A stretch of DNA of 64,000 bases from Rivularia sp. PCC 7116 (GTDB taxonomy: Bacteria > Cyanobacteriota > Cyanobacteriia > Cyanobacteriales > Nostocaceae). Numbering within the stretch: position 1 is the stretch's first letter; every line of letters starts with the position of its first letter. Location: the NCBI RefSeq assembly GCF_000316665.1, contig NC_019678.1, positions 2,976,001 to 3,040,000 on the forward strand, given 5' to 3'. Positions 19,118-28,516 of this stretch are shown piece after piece. The position numbers were made by a program, and so were the translations under genes. The notes beneath the pieces are model-generated. The model was not told the DNA's origin. It saw nothing but the letters and a program-made list of their open reading frames with translations, and searched no databases.

Positions 19118-19361
19118 TTTTTTAGGTACTCTTCTACTGAAGTTGAGTATTGTGAATCTCGATTCAACTGTCGGCTATTGTGCAGTAATAAAGGAATCTT
19201 GAGCCTCTAAAACTGAAGGTAGAAGTATTTGCTTCTGCCGGTCTGTTATTAGACCAATTTTAAAACAAATAATTCACTACTTGTGGTTTTAGAGATGTCA
19301 TATTCCGTCACTGTTTTAGTTTTCCTGAAATTCCGCTCAGATCAAAATATTTAGCTCGAAC

Positions 19362-20009
19362 TTATAACGGACCGCTAATACCTTGTTTGCGAATCATCAA
19401 GAAATGCGCCAGCATAAATACTGCGATTAACCAAGGTAGTACAAAAGTATGAGCGCTGTAGTAGCGAGTCAAAGTAGCTTGTCCTACGCTGGAACCGCCA
19501 CGCAATAAGTCAGAAATTAAAACTCCGACTACAGGAATTGCTTCTGGCACACCACTTACAATTTTTACAGCCCAGTAACCAATCTGATCCCAAGGTAAAG
19601 AGTAGCCAGTAACGCCGAAAGAAACGGTGATTACAGCCAGAACTACACCAGTTACCCAAGTTAGTTCGCGGGGCTTCTTGAACCCACCAGTTAAATAAAC
19701 TCGGAAGGTGTGCAAAATCATCATCAACACCATCATGCTGGCAGACCAGCGATGAACGGAGCGAATTAGCCAACCAAAGCTTACTTCGTTCATGATGAAC
19801 TCAACGGAAGAATAAGCTTCAGCAACAGTTGGCTTGTAATAAAAAGTCATTGCAAATCCAGTTGCGAACTGGATTAAAAAGCAAGTAAGAGTTATTCCAC
19901 CCAAGCAGTAGAAAATATTTACATGGGGGGGAACATACTTGCTTGTAACATCATCAGCTAGCGCTTGGACTTCTAAGCGCTCATCAAACCAGTCAATTAC
20001 GTTGGTCAT
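19362..20009 (-). CDS. petB: cytochrome b6
   Basis: 215 residues, the canonical length. Four-helix haem-b protein of the b6f complex in the thylakoid. The c-type haem Cys is in [13 protein letters not shown]; haem His pairs lie in [21 protein letters not shown] and [23 protein letters not shown] belongs to the quinol site. It is divergent from ctpA across 343 bases. Confidence 0.98.
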   Translation of the reverse strand: MTNVIDWFDERLEVQALADDVTSKYVPPHVNIFYCLGGITLTCFLIQFATGFAMTFYYKPTVAEAYSSVEFIMNEVSFGWLIRSVHRWSASMMVLMMILHTFRVYLTGGFKKPRELTWVTGVVLAVITVSFGVTGYSLPWDQIGYWAVKIVSGVPEAIPVVGVLISDLLRGGSSVGQATLTRYYSAHTFVLPWLIAVFMLAHFLMIRKQGISGPL

Positions 20010-20352
20010 ACAACCCAGATTCCTAGATATAGATTGCGGTTGATAATTATCTCAACAATCGGCTTCATCAGCCAACTGAGATTTTGAACGGACACCAAGA
20101 AAGTCAATTTACCTTTAAACTATCAGAGTGATGATAATTTAAAAAAATTAACAGTTTCTCAGGAGGGAATGTATTGCGTTCTAATTGCACCCGACCCACT
20201 AAAAAATAGATGGATACAAAGTAGATCATAGCGTTTAGCGGGCGCTATTTACCCAATTATTTGAAGTCTTCTGCCGGAAATCAATCGCGGAAAAAACACT
20301 TCTATAAAAAAAGTAACATAATCGAGAGATAGATTTCATTTTATCGGAGATC
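20010..20352. promoter_or_regulatory. petB/ctpA divergent promoter region
   Basis: 343 bases between the divergently read petB and ctpA starts. It must hold both promoters. A purine-rich CAGGAGGGAATG occurs at 20160-20171, without an obvious gene behind it. No operator could be named. Confidence 0.5.
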
Positions 20353-21654
20353 GTGAAAGCTGCTTTGAGATATGTAAATTTGGTTAAAGTAAAAGTAAAA
20401 ATTGAGTATATGGATAATTCAAAGGTTTTTCGGAGTATTTTATCTTTTATTATGGCGTTGTGGCTGGCATTTGGTAGCTTTTGCTCTCCAGCAGCAGCCT
20501 TAACAGATGAGCAGAAACTGGTATCGCAAGCTTGGCGAATAGTCAATCGGACTTATTTAGATGACACTTTTAACCATCAAAATTGGGCGCAGGTGCGGCA
20601 AGAAGCTTTGAAAACAAGGCTTAAAGACAGCCAAACAGCTTATCAAGCAATTCAAAATATGCTCAAAACCCTTGATGACCCTTTTACAAGGTTTTTAGAC
20701 CCGCGACAGTATCGCAGTCTACAAGTAAATACTTCTGGAGAATTAACAGGGGTTGGATTGCAAATTGCTTTAAACTCGGAAACGGGTAAATTAGAAGTAG
20801 TTACACCCATCGCAGGTTCTCCAGCTGAAAAAGCAGGAATTTTACCCCGCGATCGCATTGTCAAGATTGAAGGTACTCCTACAGATAATCTCACTCTTGA
20901 TGAAGCAGCTTCTTTGATGCGCGGCAGAATTGGAACTGCTGTGAGCTTACTTATAGAGAGGGATTCTTCCTCTCCCAAAGAAATTTCCATCATACGCGAT
21001 CGCATTACATTAAATCCGGTAATTGCTAAACTGCAAAAAAGTAAAAAAAATAATATTGGCTATATCCGCTTGACTCAATTTAATGCTAATGCGCCAATAA
21101 AATTAGCGAATGCAATTAGCGAATTAGAAGAAAAAGGGGCTGATGGCTACATTCTTGACTTACGAAATAATCCTGGTGGTTTGTTACAAGCTGGAATCGA
21201 AGTTGCTCGTCTGTGGTTAGATTCAGGTATTGTAGTTTATACGGTTAATCGGCAAGGTGTTCAAGGAAATTTTGAATCTTCCGGTCCAGCATTAACAAAA
21301 GACCCATTAGTTGTATTAGTAAATCAAGGAACAGCCAGCGCCAGCGAAATTTTGGCAGGTGCCCTACAAGATAATAAACGTGCCACTCTCGTAGGAGAAA
21401 AAACTTTTGGAAAAGGCTTGATACAATCATTATTTGAATTATCAGACGGTTCTGGCTTAGCGGTGACAATCGCTAAATATGAAACCCCCAATCATAGGGA
21501 TATCAACAAATTAGGTATTACTCCAGATAAAGTGATGCCCTCCGAACCAATCGCAATCAATCAAGTAGCTACTTCCGATGACGTTCAATATCAAACAGCT
21601 GTTGAACTTTTAGAGTCAACAACTATTGCTCAACGGTTAGGAGCTAGGAGCTAG
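20353..21654 (+). CDS. ctpA: carboxyl-terminal processing protease (D1 processing)
   Basis: S41 family protease that trims the C-terminal extension of photosystem II protein D1 in the lumen. 433 residues from GTG 20353; ATG 20410 (MDNSKVF) is an equally good start. A signal peptide ends near SPAAA. The PDZ domain is about 125-205 (GELTGVGLQIAL; GSPAEKAGILPRDRI). The catalytic Ser329 (GTASASEI) and Lys354 (EKTFGKG) are present with the usual 25-residue spacing. The ctpA-petBD neighbourhood is known from other cyanobacteria. Confidence 0.96.
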   Translation: MKAALRYVNLVKVKVKIEYMDNSKVFRSILSFIMALWLAFGSFCSPAAALTDEQKLVSQAWRIVNRTYLDDTFNHQNWAQVRQEALKTRLKDSQTAYQAIQNMLKTLDDPFTRFLDPRQYRSLQVNTSGELTGVGLQIALNSETGKLEVVTPIAGSPAEKAGILPRDRIVKIEGTPTDNLTLDEAASLMRGRIGTAVSLLIERDSSSPKEISIIRDRITLNPVIAKLQKSKKNNIGYIRLTQFNANAPIKLANAISELEEKGADGYILDLRNNPGGLLQAGIEVARLWLDSGIVVYTVNRQGVQGNFESSGPALTKDPLVVLVNQGTASASEILAGALQDNKRATLVGEKTFGKGLIQSLFELSDGSGLAVTIAKYETPNHRDINKLGITPDKVMPSEPIAINQVATSDDVQYQTAVELLESTTIAQRLGARS

Positions 21655-21697
21655 GATTTACCTATCCGCCTCTTTTCCAATGTCTAATTCCCAATCT

Positions 21698-22387
21698 TCA
21701 AAGAAGAGGTTTTGCCTTCTGTAGCTCTGCGAAATCGAGATTAGCTAAACTGGTGTAAGCGTTATCTATCAGACGTTTTCCTCTGAGAAAACCTGTATTT
21801 GCTCCGGGGCAAATGTACTTAAGTGTTTGGGGTGTGAAAGTCTCTAATAATAACTTGATACTTTTGATTTGCCGATGCCAGTGAAATGTTGTAGATGTTT
21901 TTAAAGGTACTGGTTCGGCTTGACGATTGGGGACTAAATGTCTTCCTGAAAACAATATTCCTCCCTGGGAATTATAGTGCAAACAAGACGAACCCGGAGA
22001 ATGACCGGGTGTCCAAATTATTTGCGATACTGAATCAATATTGAATTTGCTATTGATAGCAGTAACCTTTGAGTCGGGTAATAAATAAGCCTCTTGTTCT
22101 TGGATTAAAATTTCACAGTCAAAAACTTTCTGGATTTCTGCACTTTTACCAATGGCACCGCGATGGCTAATAAATAACCAACGTACACCACCATTATTTT
22201 CTAAAAAGTCTCGATGATTTTCGTCCCAAGCCGGACAGTCAATGAGAATATTGCCTTCGTTTCTTACAATAAAGTAAGCTGTTCCTCCCAAAGTATCTCG
22301 ATTGGGAGGAAATGCAAAAATAGAGTTGAGAATTGCTTTTGGTAGCTTGCGTGCATGATTGCTTTGCTCTTGGGATGAGGAGCGCAT
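21698..22387 (-). CDS. MBL-fold protein with altered metal site
   Basis: 229 residues with the metallo-beta-lactamase fold (LGGTAYFIVRNEGNILIDCPAWD; WTPGHSPGSSCLHY). The canonical H-x-H-x-D-H is replaced by SHRGAIGKS, and the second metal Asp region reads SGRHLVPN. Only the third-motif His (PGHSPG) and the final region look normal. It may bind fewer metals or be a non-enzymatic member. It converges on ctpA, with 43 bases between them. Confidence 0.8.
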   Translation of the reverse strand: MRSSSQEQSNHARKLPKAILNSIFAFPPNRDTLGGTAYFIVRNEGNILIDCPAWDENHRDFLENNGGVRWLFISHRGAIGKSAEIQKVFDCEILIQEQEAYLLPDSKVTAINSKFNIDSVSQIIWTPGHSPGSSCLHYNSQGGILFSGRHLVPNRQAEPVPLKTSTTFHWHRQIKSIKLLLETFTPQTLKYICPGANTGFLRGKRLIDNAYTSLANLDFAELQKAKPLL

Positions 22388-22797
22388 AAGAAAAAATTGT
22401 GTTATGGAGAAGGGTTGTCAGTTTGTATCGACAAAATAATTAGTTCGATTTTTAGATGGAGGAATTTTGAATTTTGCCTCCTCTTTGTTAAAAGCAAAAG
22501 ATTTTGCGATCGACTGCACGTTAAGGTGAAAATTTATGCACGGGATTTAGGATGCAAGTATTATTGATCAACCGCAAACCGAATCAAGTCTATTCATTCG
22601 CTCGTACCTTAGGGCGAACGAAAGGAATATACGATTTTACCGTGCAAGGATTATACTTTTCATCGTTCGTTCAAAGTTTAATCTAAAATCTAGAGTCTAA
22701 AATTCAAAATTTAGGGAAAGTTTCGGTTAATGCGATAAGCAACGATTGACAACAGTTTCCGCAAAAGATTGGATTGATAATCCATTTTTTTTGACAT
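22388..22797. other. intergenic region between MBL and S2P-type genes
   Basis: About 410 bases holding promoters of two divergent genes. It includes GCGATCGACTGC near 22506 and an inverted pair CATTCGCTCG/GGGCGAACGAAAGG near 22592-22624. A 44-codon open frame at 22552-22686 has no ribosome site or recognisable product and is not called. Confidence 0.4.
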
Positions 22798-22854
22798 TTG
22801 TATGCACTAATAAGACTACTGCAAGACATTTCCAAAAGAATAAATGAAAATAAA

Positions 22855-24339
22855 ATGATATTTTGGCTTCTAATTATTTTAGGAATATTGATTTACTATA
22901 TCCTCAGAAAGGAGGTTACGAAACTAACGAAAACTCCTCCTTGGCTGTTGTGGTTAGTATTGATGGCACCACCGATAATATGGATTAGTTGGGCAATCAA
23001 GTATGGGACTCAAATACCATTAGGGCTGTTTTTTGGGTCATTGGTAATTTGTACTGTATTATACAACGTGCTATTTGAGTGGGGTCGTATTCCGGTTAAG
23101 CAACAGAAAAAACCATCTGAAGCAGTCGATATACAAACGGCAGCAACTGTACAGACTAATGTAGAACCAACACGATTGCGCCCTATTGAGCCAGCAGAGG
23201 AAAGTCAACTCCGCTCTTGTTTTCCTTGGTCTGTGTACTATATTCACAATATTGAATACCGTCCTCAAGCTGTAATTTGTCGGGGTCAATTAAGAACTTC
23301 AGCTTTGAGTGCTTACCAGCAAATAAAAGAGAACATCGAAGCACAATTTGGCGATCGCTTCATTTTAATTTTTCAAGAAGGCTTTAACGGCAAGCCGATA
23401 TTTTTGCTAGTTCCCAATCATCAAGCTGCTAAAGCTGCTGGTGGGGAACCGGAAAAACTAACTAAACCGGGATTAGCCTTATTGTTGCTAGGAGCTACTT
23501 TATTAACTACTACTTTAGTGGGAACTAATATTTCCGGGATTCAATATACGACGGAAGAAATATCCGCAAATCCAGGTTTAATATTGCGGGGCTTACCTTA
23601 TGCTTTATCATTAATGACCATTTTAGGCATACATGAAATGGGTCATTATTTGACAGCAAAATTTTACAAAATTCGCACTACACTGCCCTACTTTATTCCC
23701 ATGCCTCTTTTCTTGGGAACCTTTGGTGCATTTATTCAGATGCGTAGCCCCGTACCCAATCGTAAAGCTTTATTTGATGTTAGTATTGCTGGACCTTTCG
23801 CTGGTTTTGTCGCAAGTTTGCCTTTATTAATATGGGGTTTAGCTAATTCGCAGGTAGTTGAGATGCCAGAAGAAGCACAATTATTAGACACTAATGCTTT
23901 AAATCCCAGGCATTCTATATTAATCTCGTTGATTTCAAAATTAGCATTGGGCGCTCAGTTAGCCCCTGATATGGGTATAGATTTACATCCAGTTGCAATA
24001 GCGGGTTTCTTAGGAATTATTGTTACGGCATTAAATTTGATGCCCGTGGGACAACTTGATGGCGGGCACATTGTTCACGCTATGTTTGGACAGAAAACGG
24101 CGATGATTATCGGACAAACTGCCCGTTTGTTATTGCTGCTGCTTTCCTTTGTGCAGCAACAGTATTTACTGTGGGCACTTTACTTGATATTATTTGTACG
24201 CTTAGCTGACGAACCTGCTCTAAACGATGTGACGGAACTGGATAATAAGCGTGATGTTTTGGGGCTTATAGCAATTGCATTGTTAATTATAATTGTGCTG
24301 CCACTGCCACAGACATTGTCTCGTTTGCTAAATATTTGA
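22855..24339 (+). CDS. site-2 protease family (M50) membrane metalloprotease
   Basis: 494 residues from ATG 22855, which begins directly with a membrane helix as in relatives; the frame is open from TTG 22798. The protein resembles the chloroplast EGY1/cyanobacterial S2P group. The zinc motif HEMGH lies in GIHEMGHYLTAKF, followed by PYFIPMPLFLGTFGAFI; the second metal motif is NLMPVGQLDGGHIVHA. The region between the first two helices and the catalytic core is a soluble domain. It cleaves membrane-embedded substrates, probably anti-sigma or regulatory proteins; the substrate here is unknown. Confidence 0.9.
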   Translation: MIFWLLIILGILIYYILRKEVTKLTKTPPWLLWLVLMAPPIIWISWAIKYGTQIPLGLFFGSLVICTVLYNVLFEWGRIPVKQQKKPSEAVDIQTAATVQTNVEPTRLRPIEPAEESQLRSCFPWSVYYIHNIEYRPQAVICRGQLRTSALSAYQQIKENIEAQFGDRFILIFQEGFNGKPIFLLVPNHQAAKAAGGEPEKLTKPGLALLLLGATLLTTTLVGTNISGIQYTTEEISANPGLILRGLPYALSLMTILGIHEMGHYLTAKFYKIRTTLPYFIPMPLFLGTFGAFIQMRSPVPNRKALFDVSIAGPFAGFVASLPLLIWGLANSQVVEMPEEAQLLDTNALNPRHSILISLISKLALGAQLAPDMGIDLHPVAIAGFLGIIVTALNLMPVGQLDGGHIVHAMFGQKTAMIIGQTARLLLLLLSFVQQQYLLWALYLILFVRLADEPALNDVTELDNKRDVLGLIAIALLIIIVLPLPQTLSRLLNI

Positions 24340-24609
24340 CTGGTGTAGAGCTAGAGGCAAAGAGTCTTGAGATTATTGGCGATGCTGGTTGCAAACGTCC
24401 CTCACCTTATTTCGGCAAAGGTTAAATTCATTATTGTTTAAATTTAAAATAAATTAACATTACATGGAAATGATTTTGAATGGTAAAGTTTTTACTCTAC
24501 AAAACGGCTTTGCTTAATATATGATGATGTATCATTCTATCTTTTATTAAAAATAAACATAGGATGAATAACTAACTATATTTAATTTACGGCAAGGATA
24601 AAACTAGGA

Positions 24610-26301
24610 ATGACACTGCAAATTCTCTCCACGGTATCAGTATTTTTTGCTCTAATAGTTACCATATTGGTTTTTCAAATAAAAAATGCCATCGGTGCTA
24701 GTAAAGTTGAACAAGAAAAATTATTAAAGCTTGTAGAAGACACAAGTGAGTTAAATAAGCAATTGACTCAAATAGTTGCTGACAGTAGTAAACATCAAAC
24801 CGAATCTTCTGAATATTTAAAAGATAGGGTGAAAAATATAACTGAAACTACGGAAAAAGTTATAGTTCATCTTAGTGAGTTGGATAAAACAAATGCTCAA
24901 ACGAAGCAAAGTCTTACCCAAGCTTTAGAAAGTAGCAAGAATCTTTCACAAGAAAAATTACAAGCACTAAGCGAGAAATTAGAAGTAGTTTCTTTGGTTT
25001 CTGGTAAAGTTGATAATTTAGCTCAAGCGACAGAAAAACTTGAAATACATCTTAGTGATTTAGATAAAGCTAATAATCAAACCCGAGAAAATCTCACTCA
25101 AGCAATAGAAGATAACAAAAATCTTTCTCAGCAGAACTTACAGGCACTAAGCGAAAAATTAGAAGCAGTTTCTTCCGTTTCTGATAAAGTCGATAATTTA
25201 GCTCAAGCCAATAATCAAACCCGAGAAAGTCTCACTCAAGCAATAGAAGATAACAAAAATCTTTCTCAGCAGAGCTTACAGGCACTAAGCGAAAAATTAG
25301 AAGCAGTTTCTTCTGTTTCTGATAAAGTCGATAATTTAGCTCAAGCTAATAATCAAACCCGAGAAAATCTCACTCAAGCAATAGAAGATAACACAAATAT
25401 TTCTCAAATAAGCTTAAAAGAATTTAGCGAGAAATTAGAAGCAGTTTCTTCCGTTTCTAGCAAAGTTGATAATCTAACCCAAACTACAGAAAAGCTCGAA
25501 GCTCATCTTAGTAAGCTAGATAAAGCCAATAATCAAACAAAAGATAGTCTTACTCAAGCAATAGAAGATAACAAAAATATTTCTCAGCAAAGCTTAAAGG
25601 AATTTAGCGAAAAATTAGAAGCAGTTTCTTCCGTTTCTAGCAAAGTTGACAATCTAACCCAAACTACAGAAAAGCTCGAAGCTCATCTGAGCAAGCTAGA
25701 TAAAGCCAACAATCAAACAAAAGAGAGTCTTACTAAAACTTTAGAAAGTAACAATAACCTTTCTCAAAAAAGTCTCAAGGAATTGAGCGAAAAATTAGAA
25801 GCAGTTTCTTCCGTTTCCGATCGAGTTGAGAATCTAAACCAAACTAGCCAAAAACTTGAGAAACACCTAACCCAACTGGATAAAGCAAATACTCATACAA
25901 GAGAAAGTCTTACAAAAACTATAGAAGGTAATAGTCAGACTCAAAAGGAATTACAATCATTGAGCGACAAATTAGAAGTCGTTTCTTCGATTCCAACCCA
26001 AGTTGAGAATTTAACTAAAACTACAGAAAAACTCGAACAAAATATCGCCCGCTTAGATAAAGGGAATGCTGAATCGCCACAGAACCCAAAATTAGGAGAA
26101 ATTGACGCACAGTTAAACAATCAGCAAGAACAATTAAAAGCTGTTGTGGAAAAACTAGCTGGATTTGAGACAATGAAAACTCAAATTGATAATGTTGCTA
26201 AAACAGTAACTAAACTTGAAAGCAGTTCAAATCAATCAGCGCCACCTAAAAAGCCAAGAAGCAGAACAACTAGTAAAAAAGGTACATCAACTGGCTCATG
26301 A
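24610..26301 (+). CDS. membrane-anchored repetitive coiled-coil protein
   Basis: 563 residues. One N-terminal helix (about 4-24, STVSVFFALIVTILVFQI) anchors it. Residues of about 90-510 are about eight tandem repeats of roughly 60 residues with the core LSEKLEAVSSVSDKVDNL and LTQAIEDNKN. Two repeats are shorter (46 residues), lacking two heptads (EKLEAHLSKLDK-like). The C-terminal tail is Lys/Arg/Ser-rich (PPKKPRSRTTSKKGTS). It probably forms a long rod with a basic end. No family or function was recognised. Confidence 0.75.
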   Translation: MTLQILSTVSVFFALIVTILVFQIKNAIGASKVEQEKLLKLVEDTSELNKQLTQIVADSSKHQTESSEYLKDRVKNITETTEKVIVHLSELDKTNAQTKQSLTQALESSKNLSQEKLQALSEKLEVVSLVSGKVDNLAQATEKLEIHLSDLDKANNQTRENLTQAIEDNKNLSQQNLQALSEKLEAVSSVSDKVDNLAQANNQTRESLTQAIEDNKNLSQQSLQALSEKLEAVSSVSDKVDNLAQANNQTRENLTQAIEDNTNISQISLKEFSEKLEAVSSVSSKVDNLTQTTEKLEAHLSKLDKANNQTKDSLTQAIEDNKNISQQSLKEFSEKLEAVSSVSSKVDNLTQTTEKLEAHLSKLDKANNQTKESLTKTLESNNNLSQKSLKELSEKLEAVSSVSDRVENLNQTSQKLEKHLTQLDKANTHTRESLTKTIEGNSQTQKELQSLSDKLEVVSSIPTQVENLTKTTEKLEQNIARLDKGNAESPQNPKLGEIDAQLNNQQEQLKAVVEKLAGFETMKTQIDNVAKTVTKLESSSNQSAPPKKPRSRTTSKKGTSTGS

Positions 26302-26324
26302 ATTTTGTTTTTCAGATTTAGTTT

Positions 26325-26352
26325 GTAGAGACGCGATATATCGCGTCTCTAC
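26325..26352. repeat. perfect 28-bp GAGACG palindrome
   Basis: Both arms read GTAGAGACGCGATA, joined without a loop, between the converging coiled-coil and bilin lyase genes. It belongs to the dispersed GAGACG family and can act as a bidirectional terminator. Confidence 0.7.
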
Positions 26353-26372
26353 ATTAATTATTAGCTAATAAT

Positions 26373-26939
26373 TTATGATGCGCTGTTAGTTGCTGCATCA
26401 GTTTGTTTCGCAGCAGCAGCAGTTCCACCCATACGAATTTCGGAAGTGAAAGAAGCCATACTGAAACCACCGAAACGCTTAAGAACGCCAACACGCATCC
26501 GTAGATTTGGGCTTGCGAACCATAAACGTTCTTCAGACCACATAGTTTCGTATTCTGTAGTTAAGGTAAGCGCATCATCGCTACCCATTTTATAAGTTCC
26601 AGCAACTGGGGTTTTTTCTGCATAACCCATCTCTCGCAGCAACTTACCGATATTAGGATTATCTAAATCTGGTATCGCAACTAAAACAGTCGAACCTTCG
26701 TGTTTTTCTTGATCCCATTCCATAGTGCCGTTCCAAGTTACTCTAGCACCACTATTTCCACTGCTAGGTTCTACTTGATGTTGTTCGCATAATTTAATTA
26801 CTTCAGGATGATCTGCGGCTAAAGTTTCAATAATAATATCTGATTTGCCACCTTCAGATTGTTTAAAAGCCAAATGATGACTAGTACGATGAGAAAACCA
26901 TTTACCAGCACTTAATTCAAAAAATTCTTCAATATTCAT
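26373..26939 (-). CDS. phycobiliprotein chromophore lyase, CpcS/CpeS family
   Basis: 188 residues from ATG 26937-26939 (a TTG lies nine bases further out). The lipocalin-like CpcS/CpeS fold is recognised from the start ([20 protein letters not shown]), the centre ([11 protein letters not shown]) and the end ([31 protein letters not shown]). Such enzymes attach phycocyanobilin to a conserved Cys of allophycocyanin and phycocyanin subunits. The variable end is Ala-rich. Confidence 0.93.
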   Translation of the reverse strand: MNIEEFFELSAGKWFSHRTSHHLAFKQSEGGKSDIIIETLAADHPEVIKLCEQHQVEPSSGNSGARVTWNGTMEWDQEKHEGSTVLVAIPDLDNPNIGKLLREMGYAEKTPVAGTYKMGSDDALTLTTEYETMWSEERLWFASPNLRMRVGVLKRFGGFSMASFTSEIRMGGTAAAAKQTDAATNSAS

Positions 26940-27065
26940 CTTCCGCAAACAACCTTACATCAAAGTTTTTATAATCCCGCTTTTAAAAATGTAACAGCTA
27001 GCAAGTACTATATTGCGAGAAAGTTAAGAAAATCAAATTTTTCGTAGTTGAGAATATATTATCGA

Positions 27066-27083
27066 ACGGGCAGGGATGCCCGT
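27066..27083. terminator. hairpin ACGGGCA/TGCCCGT
   Basis: Seven-base arms around GGGA, 50 bases past the stop of the leftward HEAT-repeat gene. Possible terminator; it is also similar to dispersed intergenic repeats of this group. Confidence 0.45.
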
Positions 27084-27132
27084 ACCACAAGAGAATTCTG
27101 ATTTTATAGGTGTAGATGTTAAGATTCGGCTT

Positions 27133-27816
27133 CTATGATAGTTTATTGTTCGCTTGTTCAATTTTGGATAGCGAAATTCTTGCCGATTCGCTAACGTGAT
27201 TGTGGCTATCTTTTTCTAGATATTTCAAAGCTGAGATACTTTTATCAGTGGGAAGATTTCCTAAAGCTTCTGCTAAACGCTGACGTACTAACCAATCATC
27301 TGATTGAGCAAAGCGGAGGATTTTGTCTACTGACTCGATATCTTTGATTTCTCCTAAAGCAGCTACAGCAGCTTGCTGAATCACAACTTCTTCACTTTCG
27401 AGGGCTTTGTAAAGTACTTCCTTGGCGCGAGTATCTTTTAAATTACCAAGCGCCACAGCAGCACTGAAACGTACCAACCAATCTGTATCTTCGTAAAAAG
27501 CTCGCGATAAAGGTTCTAAAGCTCTATTGTCACCCAAATATCCCAAAGCACCCGCCGCATCGGCTCTGATGCCATAATCTTTATCGGATTCCAATGTTTG
27601 GATTAAAATCGGGTAGCAATCCGGTGTTTGTTTAATTCCTAAAGCAAATATCGCCATCGAACGTAGTTGCAAAGATTCATCATCAAGCACCTTTTTAATT
27701 AAAGGAACTGCATCCTCTGCGGGCACATTCCTCAAAGAAGCCAGAGCTACCATCCTGTCTCTCAAAGAAGAACTTTCTAATTGACTAGTAATTTCTTGTA
27801 AACTTGTATCTGCCAT
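27133..27816 (-). CDS. HEAT-repeat protein, NblB/lyase-like
   Basis: 227 residues, made of about six HEAT repeats of the phycobilisome-lyase type (LRSMAIFALG; GIRADAAGALGYLGDNRALEPL; LVRFSAAVALGNLKDTRAKEVL; LVRQRLAEALGNLP). The length and pattern fit the phycobilisome degradation protein NblB and the CpcE/CpcF group. It lies just upstream of the CpcS-type lyase on the same strand with a 193-base spacer, which supports a role with phycobiliproteins. NblB is the favoured reading but not proven. Confidence 0.7.
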   Translation of the reverse strand: MADTSLQEITSQLESSSLRDRMVALASLRNVPAEDAVPLIKKVLDDESLQLRSMAIFALGIKQTPDCYPILIQTLESDKDYGIRADAAGALGYLGDNRALEPLSRAFYEDTDWLVRFSAAVALGNLKDTRAKEVLYKALESEEVVIQQAAVAALGEIKDIESVDKILRFAQSDDWLVRQRLAEALGNLPTDKSISALKYLEKDSHNHVSESARISLSKIEQANNKLS

Positions 27817-27886
27817 TTTTATTAATTTGGATATAGTTACTTATATTTACATTTCTATAAGTAACATTACTAAGCGCCAACATACA

Positions 27887-28453
27887 TTAGCCCGATGGCA
27901 GGTTTTTACGATGATTATTTACCAGCCATAGCAACACAGTACCAGTAATTGCTCCACTAGCAGCCCAGCCTACCCCATTAGATATACTCCCACCGCCAAC
28001 TTTACAGGCAGATGCACATACATAAGCACCTACCCCGCCTCTGACAATTCCACTCAAAGCGCTAGCAAGTATCCACCAAAGCGCATATCTAAAATAACGA
28101 CTCAGCACCAACCATTGAGCAAATCCCAAAACTGCAAAATTAATCGGTTGCTGAACGATATTTAACCAAAAAACTTCCCAAAATATACCCGTAGACTTGA
28201 GAAATTCAACTACCGGATTGAGAATTTCGCCGGTAAATATCATTAAATAAATACCTAAAATCCAACCAAAACCACTTACAGGTATCCACCACACAGCAGA
28301 TTTTATATAGCGTCGTAAAACTACCCATTGAGCAATTCCCACTACAAAGCCACTGGCGATTAATTCCCAGAAAAAATCTGTTGGTGCAGCCATATAGCCG
28401 ATAAACGCACCAGCGATACCGGTTGTCAGCAGCCAGAATAACCATAACGACAT
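27887..28453 (-). CDS. multi-pass membrane protein, unknown
   Basis: 188 residues with about five hydrophobic helices and an internal two-fold pattern: WVVLRRYIKSAVWWIPVSGF in the first half matches WLVLSRYFRYALWWILASAL in the second. This is an internally duplicated membrane domain seen in many cyanobacterial hypotheticals. Function unknown. Confidence 0.75.
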   Translation of the reverse strand: MSLWLFWLLTTGIAGAFIGYMAAPTDFFWELIASGFVVGIAQWVVLRRYIKSAVWWIPVSGFGWILGIYLMIFTGEILNPVVEFLKSTGIFWEVFWLNIVQQPINFAVLGFAQWLVLSRYFRYALWWILASALSGIVRGGVGAYVCASACKVGGGSISNGVGWAASGAITGTVLLWLVNNHRKNLPSG

Positions 28454-28516
28454 AATTCGTAACTATGATTTAGAGGGGGGAGAGGGGGGAGAGGGGGTAG
28501 AAATAATTTATAACTG

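Noticed and set aside
20235-20546. 103-residue minus-strand frame over the ctpA start
   Set aside because: Overlaps the signal-peptide region of ctpA and the promoter; no homology.
22552-22686. 44-codon plus-strand frame in the spacer before the S2P-type gene
   Set aside because: No ribosome site, no homology and partly made of an inverted repeat.
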